From Eubacteriales bacterium (lineage in GTDB: Bacteria > Bacillota > Clostridia > Oscillospirales > CAG-382): a stretch of 5,037 nt of DNA. The DNA is taken from NCBI GenBank assembly GCA_028701715.1, contig JAQVQF010000160.1, positions 1 to 5,037 on the forward strand. Reading direction: 5' to 3'. Of the stretch, positions 1 to 5,037 are shown in pieces (within the stretch, counting starts at the first letter, position 1; every line of letters begins with the position of its first letter). The notes under the pieces were generated by a model. It worked only from the letters and a program-made list of their open reading frames with translations, did not search any database and had not been told where the DNA came from. Position numbers and translations under genes: made by a program.

Positions 1-56
1 CAGGACACCGCAAGCAGACAGGCGACGGTGAGTATAAGACTGATGATTTTTTTCAT
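1..56 (-). CDS. Lipoprotein, N-terminal signal peptide only (partial, runs off left edge)
   Basis: Reading leftward from the ATG at 56-54, the visible 18 codons give MKKIISLILTVACLLAVS, followed by TG, the first two bases of the next codon. This is a type II (lipoprotein) signal peptide: two lysines, a hydrophobic core, then an L-A-V-S lipobox whose next residue would be the lipidated Cys if the third base is T or C. AAAGGA lies 9 bases upstream of the start. The gene starts 25 bases after the stop of the SGNH-like lipoprotein gene, on the same strand, so the two are probably co-transcribed. The mature protein lies outside the window, so its function cannot be assigned. It is probably a membrane-anchored extracellular protein working with, or paralogous to, its upstream neighbour. 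Confidence 0.72.
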   Translation of the reverse strand, partial: MKKIISLILTVACLLAVS

Positions 57-81
57 GGCGTTATATTCCTTTCAGATTGGG

Positions 82-1146
82 TTACTGGTTTTTGGTGTAG
101 GAAGGCATGAATTCGGGGTTTGTCCAGGCGTTGTTCTGCTTGAGGTAAGCGTAATTTCTCAATGTTGCGGTCCAGAGACTGTAGGCGTCGTTGGTGAGAT
201 GACAACCGTTGTACCCTTCACCCACCTGATAATCGGTGCAGTATTTGTCCGCAAGCACGTTTCCGTTCATCAGGAAAGTGGACACATCAATAAAGTCTAA
301 GCCGTTCGTGTTGCAGTATTCGAGCATTTTATTGTTAAGGGCAGAAATGTTGCCGTTATTGAGCCGTCCATATGAATTATGATTATAAACCATATAAGTG
401 TTGCTGAGAATGACAATATTGACATTGGGACTTTTGGCTTTTATGGAATTGATAAGATTAATTGTCGTGTTGAAGGTATCGTCCACACAGGTAGCGGTAT
501 TATGCAGAGCGATTTCGTTCAAAGCCATGACCGAAAGATAAACCGTGCTGACTCCCGATTCGGCTACGGCGTCCGCGCTGTTCATTTTAGTGCCGCCGTA
601 TTTAGGATGCCAGGATCCATCAGATACCGCCTTGGAATCCTCCAAAGAGGAAAAGTTGGAAGAAGCGAAAAATTTGCTGCCTCCCAAAAAACCGGGGTAT
701 TTGGAACGCTTCTGGGAGTAAAAGTTATAAAAATGAACCATTATGGAATTGCCGATAAATATGGAATCGGTAAAATACTCGTCGTATACCGAAGAAGTAA
801 GCGTGGAGAACGTAATGCCGTCAAGCGTTTCGTAGGGCAGCTGCAAGGAAATCTGAGAAGATTCGTCGGCGGAGGATTCATCATCGGAGGATTCATCTTC
901 GGAACTGTCTTCATCCGACGAATCGTCTGAAGAGGGTTCTGTGGAATCGGGTGATTCCTCGGAAGAGCCGTCCGGCGATTCGTCCTGGGAACTATTCGGT
1001 TCGGAAATATTATCGGAAGTGGAGTTGCTTTCCGACTTGGAAAGCGAAGGATCGCTCTCGTTCTCTATCGGCAAGCTCACACATGACACTATCGTAAGTA
1101 AAATGACAATTACTGACATTATTAACGTAAAAATCTTTACTCTCAT
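82..1146 (-). CDS. SGNH/GDSL-hydrolase-like lipoprotein with acidic Ser-rich linker
   Basis: A 354-residue secreted lipoprotein. Residues 1-21 are a signal peptide with lipobox T-I-V-S-C, so Cys22 is the likely lipidation site. Residues about 30-97 are a Ser/Asp/Glu linker that would hold the domain off the membrane. Residues about 105-335 look like an SGNH/GDSL hydrolase domain: block I is I-F-I-G-N-S-I (Ser134), block III is V-M-A-L-N-E-I (Asn210), and block V is N-G-C-H-L-T-N-D-A-Y (His316). The segment between them (P240 to about V288) has the expected alternation of strand and helix. Typical family members have GDS, G-x-N and D-G-x-H, so the Asp before Ser, the Gly before Asn and the triad Asp are all changed. 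It may be a Ser-His dyad enzyme, a carbohydrate- or peptidoglycan-modifying esterase relative, or a non-catalytic binder. The ATG is supported by GAAAGG 8 bases upstream and by the signal peptide starting there. It is the first gene of a leftward operon. The fold call is firm-ish; substrate and activity are unknown. Confidence 0.75.
   Translation of the reverse strand: MRVKIFTLIMSVIVILLTIVSCVSLPIENESDPSLSKSESNSTSDNISEPNSSQDESPDGSSEESPDSTEPSSDDSSDEDSSEDESSDDESSADESSQISLQLPYETLDGITFSTLTSSVYDEYFTDSIFIGNSIMVHFYNFYSQKRSKYPGFLGGSKFFASSNFSSLEDSKAVSDGSWHPKYGGTKMNSADAVAESGVSTVYLSVMALNEIALHNTATCVDDTFNTTINLINSIKAKSPNVNIVILSNTYMVYNHNSYGRLNNGNISALNNKMLEYCNTNGLDFIDVSTFLMNGNVLADKYCTDYQVGEGYNGCHLTNDAYSLWTATLRNYAYLKQNNAWTNPEFMPSYTKNQ
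856..1059 (-). repeat. Ser/Asp/Glu low-complexity coding repeat (surface linker)
   Basis: This stretch encodes residues about 30-97 of the SGNH-like lipoprotein. It is almost entirely Ser, Asp, Glu and Pro, with imperfect short units such as D-E-S-S and S-S-D-D. At DNA level it holds near-identical 9-12 base units; GATGAATCCTCC recurs on the minus strand around 865-900. Such tracts usually act as flexible, hydrated, negatively charged spacers between the lipid anchor and a folded domain, and can vary in length between strains by slippage. That role is inference from composition. Confidence 0.7.
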
Positions 1147-1190
1147 GGCTTAAACCTTTCTTCGTTTTACATGTGGTCGATTTACATAAT

Positions 1191-1219
1191 ATTATATCTC
1201 AGTAAAATCCTTATGTCAA
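1191..1219 (-). promoter_or_regulatory. Sigma-A-type promoter for the leftward lipoprotein operon
   Basis: On the minus strand there is a perfect -35 TTGACA (1219-1214), a 17-base spacer, and a perfect -10 TATAAT (1196-1191). Transcription would start near 1184, giving a 5' leader of about 38 bases before the ATG at 1146, with AAAGG just upstream of the start. This exact consensus with optimal spacing suggests strong vegetative expression. It lies inside the 136-base divergent gap shared with the germination operon, so RNA polymerase bound here could interfere with, or be regulated alongside, rightward transcription. Confidence 0.85.
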
Positions 1220-1260
1220 TAGATAGAAGTAAACAATAACACATTGGAATAAAATTTTTC

Positions 1261-1286
1261 AGGAGGAAAAGAATAACGTCGGGTGA
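1261..1286 (+). promoter_or_regulatory. Ribosome binding region of the gerA-like gene (two candidate SD motifs)
   Basis: A perfect AGGAGG (1261-1266) and a second motif GGGTGA (1281-1286) precede the gene. The only in-frame starts after the upstream TAA (1274-1276) are GTG at 1283 and ATG at 1292. AGGAGG lies 16 bases before the GTG and 25 before the ATG, both longer than usual. GGGTGA lies 5 bases before the ATG and matches the 3' part of a full SD. I therefore prefer ATG 1292, with GTG 1283 (three extra residues, M-I-K) as the alternative. Confidence 0.5.
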
Positions 1287-1291
1287 TTAAA

Positions 1292-2701
1292 ATGGACTCG
1301 AATATAAACAGCATCGGGCAGCTTGAAGAGGAGCTGGAAAAGAAATTTACAGGCTGCGCGGATTTTATATCCCGCAAGCTGGCGTTGGGTAACGCCGCAG
1401 GCCTTATTTGCTGTATCAGGGAAATGGCGGATAAAAATTATATCGCCGATAAAATAATACGTCCGCTTTTCGCAAAGGGTGATTTTAAAGATTTTAACGG
1501 TAATTTTGACGGTGTGCTCCAAACAACGGCAATCACCCGCGGAGATAACATAGATGACATATGCTGTGCGCTCTGTACGGGCGGTGCGTTGGTGGCGGTG
1601 GATAACGGCTGTCTGCACGCTGTCATATGCCCTGCCGATTCATATTTCGGCCGTTCCGCGGGCAAATCCGATACCGATATTACGGTAAGAGGACCGCAGA
1701 CCAGCTTTGTCGACGACATCGATAAAAATGTCAGCTCTCTGCGTAAAATAATACGTTCTCCTTCGCTGAAAATCGAAAGCTTTAAAAAAGGAAATATAAC
1801 CAACACCAGAATAGCGTTGCTGTTTATAGAAGGAAGAGCCGAAAGCACGCTGATCGACGCCGCCAGGCGTAAGCTCAATGAAATATCCGCGTCTGTCATT
1901 GTGGACAGCGGCAATATAGAATCGCTTATCCAAAACAACCGCTACGGCTTTTTTCCGTCCTTCGGCGTTACCGAAAAGGTGGATAAAGCGGCAAGCCTGC
2001 TCGCGTCCGGAAGGGTTGTCATAATCTGTGACGGTTCGCCCTTTATAATTACCGCACCGTATGTTTTTATGGAATCGCTCCAGTCCGCGGAGGACTATCT
2101 TCGCTCGCCGTATTACGCCACATTTTCAAGGCTGCTGAGGTTCGCGTCATTGCTCGCCGCGTTGTTCCTCCCGGCGCTGTTTCTGATTCTCGTCAACGAA
2201 CACCCGGAATTGTTGCCGACAGAGCTTACCGATATTATAACCGAACAGAGGGAGGGTATACCCTTTACGCTGTTTATCGAGGTTATGCTTATGCTAATCG
2301 TGTTTGAGATGTTGCGCGAGGTGGGCGTGCGTATGCCGCGCCCCGTGGGTAACGCCGTGGGGCTTGTCGGCTCGATTATAATAGGGGACGCGGCAACCAA
2401 GGCGGGGGTGGCGTCGACCACGGTAATCCTTATTGTCGCCATATCCGCGGTGGCTAATTTTATCGTACCCGCTTATATGAATACCACTTCGATATTAAGG
2501 CTTGTTTTCCTTACGGCGGCCTGGCTGGCGGGGTTTGCTGGGCTGATATTCGTTTCCGGGACGGCGCTCTGCGCTCTATGCGCCAAGGAAAATCTAAACA
2601 CCCCCTATATGTCGTCGATCACGCCGTTTAAAGCTTCCTCAATGCTTGATTTTATTATAGCCGTACCGCAGAAAACCCTTGGCAGAAAGGAAAAACCTTG
2701 A
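1292..2701 (+). CDS. GerA-family spore germination protein (GerAA/SpoVAF-type A subunit)
   Basis: A 469-residue protein of about the usual length for germinant-receptor A subunits (roughly 480-500). Residues 1 to about 275 form the cytosolic N-terminal region; recognisable family segments are R-S-P-S-L-K-I-E (155-162), A-L-L-F-I-E-G (175-181) and G-R-V-V-I-I-C-D-G-S-P-F (240-251), then the Q-S-A-E-D-Y lead-in (264-269). The membrane part has hydrophobic spans near 284-302, 324-341, 355-365, 376-395 and 404-428. It carries hallmark motifs P-T-E-L (309-312), R-E-G-I-P-F (320-325) and F-E-x-L-R-E-x-G-V-R-x-P-x-P-V-G (338-353), and ends with the P-Y-M-S-S-I-T-P-F (438-446) signature. In characterised Bacillus receptors, A subunits oligomerise in the spore inner membrane as germinant-gated ion channels. 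Here the following genes are not gerAB or gerAC, so it may be SpoVAF-like or an orphan receptor. I give no gene symbol because the subtype cannot be decided. No clear forespore (sigma-F/G) promoter was found upstream. Confidence 0.92.
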   Translation: MDSNINSIGQLEEELEKKFTGCADFISRKLALGNAAGLICCIREMADKNYIADKIIRPLFAKGDFKDFNGNFDGVLQTTAITRGDNIDDICCALCTGGALVAVDNGCLHAVICPADSYFGRSAGKSDTDITVRGPQTSFVDDIDKNVSSLRKIIRSPSLKIESFKKGNITNTRIALLFIEGRAESTLIDAARRKLNEISASVIVDSGNIESLIQNNRYGFFPSFGVTEKVDKAASLLASGRVVIICDGSPFIITAPYVFMESLQSAEDYLRSPYYATFSRLLRFASLLAALFLPALFLILVNEHPELLPTELTDIITEQREGIPFTLFIEVMLMLIVFEMLREVGVRMPRPVGNAVGLVGSIIIGDAATKAGVASTTVILIVAISAVANFIVPAYMNTTSILRLVFLTAAWLAGFAGLIFVSGTALCALCAKENLNTPYMSSITPFKASSMLDFIIAVPQKTLGRKEKP

Positions 2702-3276
2702 TTTCATTTTATCTCATCTTCGTCTCGTCGCTCGCGGCGTTCGCGTTTACGGGGATATATGCGTTTATATCCTTCGCGCTGTTTTTACTCTTTGCTTTAA
2801 TATCCTCCTTCGCAAGGCGGCTTTTTTCTCCGGCGGCGTCTGTAATTTGGCTGACCGTTCTGGCGTCCTTTGTATGGTTTATATATGACCTGCTCGGGCT
2901 GACGGCATGTATTATATGCGCGCTCTGTATCGTTTCGGGCGGATTTTTCGGTGTCGACGGAGTCAGGCGAAGCGGAGACATACTGTTTGCTGTCGGAATT
3001 GCTTTTATCATTCTGTCGCTTTTCTTCAAAGGAGACAGAAACATTTCGGCGGCGGAGTATTTTATCCCCGTTTCGGCTTTTTCCGGAATATCATCGGCGG
3101 CGGTATCCGGAAAGAAACCCCTCGCGGTGTTAATATCCTGTATTATCGGAGGCATAACCGGCGCGGCGGTGTATTTCGGGGGAGGGCTGTTCGATGAGAT
3201 ATATCTGTATGCCGTGCTGTTTACGGTCGGAGCGACTCATACCGCATTCGTAATATCCGGGTTTAAAAAAGCATAG
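2698..3276 (+). CDS. Small polytopic membrane protein, translationally coupled to gerA-like gene
   Basis: A 192-residue, very hydrophobic protein that I do not recognise by family. Likely membrane spans lie near residues 3-21, 22-38, 45-63, 65-84, 95-111, 120-136 and 142-161, with another at 168-186, so six to eight spans. Short charged loops are A-R-R (39-41), V-R-R-S-G-D (89-94), F-K-G-D-R-N (110-115) and G-K-K (138-140), and the C-terminus is basic (F-K-K-A). The start is TTG at 2698, overlapping the gerA TGA stop as TTGA, with AAAGGA 6 bases upstream; this favours translational coupling and matched amounts of the two proteins. It occupies the place normally held by gerAB but is about half the length of GerAB (about 360 residues, ten spans) and shows no APC-type motif that I can see. 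It is probably an inner-membrane partner of the A subunit (inference). A functional parallel would be FigP (YqhR), the small membrane partner of SpoVAF in B. subtilis. Confidence 0.8.
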   Translation: MISFYLIFVSSLAAFAFTGIYAFISFALFLLFALISSFARRLFSPAASVIWLTVLASFVWFIYDLLGLTACIICALCIVSGGFFGVDGVRRSGDILFAVGIAFIILSLFFKGDRNISAAEYFIPVSAFSGISSAAVSGKKPLAVLISCIIGGITGAAVYFGGGLFDEIYLYAVLFTVGATHTAFVISGFKKA

Positions 3277-3294
3277 AATATTCGGGGTGGTTTT

Positions 3295-3936
3295 ATGGAT
3301 TCCTGTATTAAAAGCGAAAAAACGCTTAAAAAAGAATATAAAGATGAAAGCGGTAAACCGGTTATGCTGGTGAATATATCGGTACCGGTGTTATCCGGTG
3401 ACGAGCTTTTCAAAGCCAACAGCGAAAAACTGTATGGCGGTATATTTGACGGCTTTTTATCGTATTGCGAAAAAAAGCTATACAAAAAAGCGATTAAGGA
3501 ATCGGCGGGTGAGGAATTTAACCCGCGCGGCGGCGTGTTGAAATATACGGTTTCCTTTGAAAACGATTTATTTTTTTCCGCGTTTATCGACGCTTCGGTA
3601 TTCGACGGCAAGACGCGGAGCAAGGTGGCGCGGCTTTCGCAGGTATGGTCAAAAAAGGAAGGCCGACTTTTAAACTTTTATGATTTCTTTAACCGTGCCG
3701 ATCGCGAACGGCTCCTGAGCCTTATAGCGTCCGAGGTTAAAAACAAAAGAACGTCGGGCATTTCGGAATATAAAAAAGGGGTGGAAAACCTTCTTGAAAG
3801 CTGTGCCGATTTTTCAAGATTTTATCTTGTCCCGGGCGGCTACGCTTTTTATTACGCGCCGGGAGAGCTTTCCGATTCGCGGCTGCCCGAGGTATTCATA
3901 ACCGGCTTCAAGTCGGAAAAAATCACTGCCAAATAA
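3295..3936 (+). CDS. DUF3298/RsiV-like domain protein without signal peptide
   Basis: A 213-residue soluble-looking protein. Its layout resembles the DUF4163-DUF3298 pair found in RsiV and PdaC-type extracytoplasmic proteins. The first half (about 20-70) has the strand V-M-L-V-N-I-S-V-P-V-L followed by a helix with Asn42. The second half has F-D-G-K-T-R-S (103-109), S-Q-V-W-S-K-K-E-G-R-L-L-N-F-Y-D-F-F (115-132) and the closing F-Y-L-V-P-G-G-Y-A-F-Y-Y-A-P-G-E-L (176-191) followed by a final strand. The similarity is to the general pattern only, so the family call is moderate. Unlike most relatives, it has no signal peptide or membrane anchor: the N-terminus is M-D-S-C-I-K-S-E-K-T-L. The start ATG is supported by GGGGTGG 4 bases upstream, and the gene begins 18 bases after the membrane-protein gene, so it is the third gene of the operon. 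It sits where gerAC normally lies but is not a lipoprotein. A role in germination or sporulation is inferred from context only. Confidence 0.72.
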   Translation: MDSCIKSEKTLKKEYKDESGKPVMLVNISVPVLSGDELFKANSEKLYGGIFDGFLSYCEKKLYKKAIKESAGEEFNPRGGVLKYTVSFENDLFFSAFIDASVFDGKTRSKVARLSQVWSKKEGRLLNFYDFFNRADRERLLSLIASEVKNKRTSGISEYKKGVENLLESCADFSRFYLVPGGYAFYYAPGELSDSRLPEVFITGFKSEKITAK

Positions 3937-3959
3937 AAGCTTTGCTCGGTTTTGCTTTT
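3935..3959 (+). terminator. Weak candidate intrinsic terminator after the germination operon
   Basis: AAAAGC (3935-3940) can pair with GCTTTT (3954-3959) around a 13-base loop, followed by a T-rich stretch. The stem has only two GC pairs, the loop is large, and part of the T-run is used in the stem, so it would be a weak terminator. Its position, overlapping the stop codon of the third gene and ahead of a fresh promoter, is what supports it. Confidence 0.3.
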
Positions 3960-3991
3960 TCACTTTGTTTGCGTTAAAAATGTTTTCGGTA

Positions 3992-4020
3992 TTGACGTTA
4001 AGGCAAAATAGGAGTATAAT
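3992..4020 (+). promoter_or_regulatory. Sigma-A-type promoter for the Gfo/Idh/MocA oxidoreductase gene
   Basis: TTGACG (3992-3997), a 17-base spacer and a perfect TATAAT (4015-4020). Transcription would start near 4027, leaving a leader of about 28 bases that contains AAAGGA (4041-4046), 8 bases before the ATG at 4055. This makes the oxidoreductase an independent transcription unit rather than a fourth gene of the germination operon. I see no clear operator or riboswitch in so short a leader. Confidence 0.82.
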
Positions 4021-4054
4021 TATTATATCGAACTATTCGGAAAGGAACATAACT

Positions 4055-5037
4055 ATGAAACAGCTTAGAGTTGTGATACTCGGACAGGGAAGAAGCGGCA
4101 GGGATATACACGGACTTCATCTTAAAACCGATACCGAACGCTTTAAGGTCGTAGCGGTTGTCGAGCCTGTTTCGGAACGCAGGGAAAGAGCGCAGACCGA
4201 ATACGGCTGTGAGGTTTTTAACGATTACCGTCAGATACTTGACAGAAAAGATGTCGACCTTGTAATAAACGCCACTCCGAGCTATCTTCATTTTCAAATC
4301 ACAAAGGATTTATTTGAACACGGCTTTAACGTACTTACGGAAAAGCCCTTTGTTCCCACCGTGGAGCAGTTTGACATATTGAAATCGACCGCCGAAGCAC
4401 ACGATTGCAAAATGCTTATTTTCCAGCAGTCGCGCTTTGCCGCGTATTTTCTTAAGGTTAAGGAAATCCTTACGTCGGGCGTTCTGGGCAGACCTGCGCA
4501 GATCGGTATTCAATTCAACGGCTTTGCGAGGAGATGGGATTGGCAGTGTCTTCTCGAATATAACGGCGGCGCGCTCGCCAACACCGGGCCTCATCCTCTC
4601 GACCAGGCGCTGAATCTGCTTGACATGTACGACGGTATGCCGAACGTGTTTTGCAAAATGGACAAGCTGAATGTTTTCGGTAACGCCGAGGACTATTGCA
4701 AGCTTATACTCACCGCTCCGGGAAAGCCCTTAATCGACCTTGAAATTTCCTCCGCCGACGCGTACCCTCTTTTTACATACAAGATACACGGTTCAAACGG
4801 AAGCCTGAAGGGCACAATGTCGCACATAGATTGGAAATATTTCAAGCCGGAGGAGGCTCCCGAACAGCATAACGTGCCCGGCGCGCTTTATACCACCGAA
4901 GAAAAATATCCCGCCTACTGCGCAGAAGCATTAAAATGGTATGAGGAAAGCTGGGACGGAGATCCGCGTGCGCCCTTTATCGCCGCGGTGCGTATATATT
5001 ACGATCAAATTTACAGGCTGTTTACGGAAGACATACC
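4055..5037 (+). CDS. Gfo/Idh/MocA-family NAD(P)-dependent oxidoreductase (partial, runs off right edge)
   Basis: The first 327 codons are visible and the frame is open to the window end; family members are typically about 330-400 residues, so little is missing. The N-terminal Rossmann domain begins with V-V-I-L-G-Q-G-R-S-G (residues 6-15, the G-x-G-x-x-G dinucleotide loop). Glu37 after the second strand would suit NAD over NADP (inference). N-A-T-P-S-Y-L-H (72-79) and T-E-K-P (95-98) follow, with Lys97 the expected catalytic/cofactor lysine. The C-terminal alpha/beta domain includes N-G-G-A-L-A-N-T-G-P-H-P-L-D (170-183), with His180 the likely catalytic base. Many family members have Asp four residues before this His; here it is Asn176. 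The family oxidises or reduces sugars, inositols and related polyols in the cytosol, but the substrate cannot be told from sequence alone. The ATG is supported by AAAGGA and by a strong promoter upstream. No sugar-transport or sugar-kinase gene is visible to narrow the pathway. Confidence 0.9.
   Translation, partial: MKQLRVVILGQGRSGRDIHGLHLKTDTERFKVVAVVEPVSERRERAQTEYGCEVFNDYRQILDRKDVDLVINATPSYLHFQITKDLFEHGFNVLTEKPFVPTVEQFDILKSTAEAHDCKMLIFQQSRFAAYFLKVKEILTSGVLGRPAQIGIQFNGFARRWDWQCLLEYNGGALANTGPHPLDQALNLLDMYDGMPNVFCKMDKLNVFGNAEDYCKLILTAPGKPLIDLEISSADAYPLFTYKIHGSNGSLKGTMSHIDWKYFKPEEAPEQHNVPGALYTTEEKYPAYCAEALKWYEESWDGDPRAPFIAAVRIYYDQIYRLFTEDI

Noticed and set aside
379..930. A 183-codon open frame on the plus strand opposite the SGNH-like lipoprotein gene
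   Set aside because: It is antisense to a gene with a signal peptide, RBS, promoter and recognisable domain. It has no credible RBS, and its Gly/Arg-rich composition is what the complement of the Ser/Asp/Glu linker would give.
856..1059. The repetitive stretch as a CRISPR array or non-coding repeat
   Set aside because: The repeats are short, imperfect and codon-phased, and they encode a continuous Ser/Asp/Glu linker in frame with the signal peptide and domain.
1185..1191. CATAATA on the plus strand, resembling a sigma-G -10 element for the gerA-like operon
   Set aside because: The sequence 17-18 bases upstream (around 1161-1168) does not resemble a sigma-G -35, and the AT-rich match coincides with the -10 of the leftward promoter, so it is probably chance.
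1186..1195. ATAATATTAT palindrome overlapping the leftward -10, as a possible operator
   Set aside because: It is a short pure A/T palindrome in an AT-rich spacer with no second copy nearby; too likely by chance.
2709..3155. A 148-codon open frame on the minus strand opposite the small membrane protein
   Set aside because: It is a frame shadow of a GC-biased gene. The plus-strand frame is coupled to gerA, has an RBS and is coherently hydrophobic, while the minus-strand product is patternless.
2698..3276. The possibility that the 192-residue protein is GerAB
   Set aside because: It is about half the expected length and lacks the ten-span APC-type layout and any GerAB motif I could see. A degraded or split GerAB is not excluded, but the frame is intact and well started.

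Overview
The window looks like a piece of chromosome from an endospore-forming, low-to-medium GC Firmicute, most likely a gut-type clostridium (Oscillospirales/Ruminococcaceae-like; this placement is inference). Grounds: a GerA-family spore germination protein, lipoproteins with type II signal peptides, a Ser/Asp/Glu-rich surface linker, AGGAGG/AAAGG-type ribosome binding sites and near-consensus TTGACA-17-TATAAT promoters.

Layout. Left (1-1146, minus strand): a lipoprotein operon read from right to left. Its first gene encodes an SGNH/GDSL-hydrolase-like lipoprotein on a long acidic serine linker. The second gene is cut by the window edge, and only its lipoprotein signal peptide is visible. 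A perfect sigma-A-type promoter (1191-1219) drives this operon leftward. Middle (1283-3936, plus strand): a compact three-gene operon. It encodes a GerA/SpoVAF-type A subunit, a 192-residue polytopic membrane protein whose TTG start overlaps the gerA stop, and a 213-residue protein resembling DUF3298/RsiV-type domains but without a signal peptide. The usual gerAB (APC-type transporter) and gerAC (lipoprotein) genes do not follow. Right (3992-5037, plus strand): an independent transcription unit with its own strong sigma-A-type promoter and a Gfo/Idh/MocA-family oxidoreductase, cut by the right edge.

The most interesting part is the middle operon, an apparent non-canonical germination cassette: a GerA A subunit coupled to a small unrecognised membrane protein and a DUF3298-like partner. 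The second point of interest is the SGNH lipoprotein, in which three conserved blocks are altered (GDS to GNS, G-x-N to A-L-N, D-x-x-H to N-G-C-H). The rest of the window is ordinary. There are no RNA genes, mobile elements or CRISPR arrays that I can see, and no non-coding gap longer than about 150 bases.
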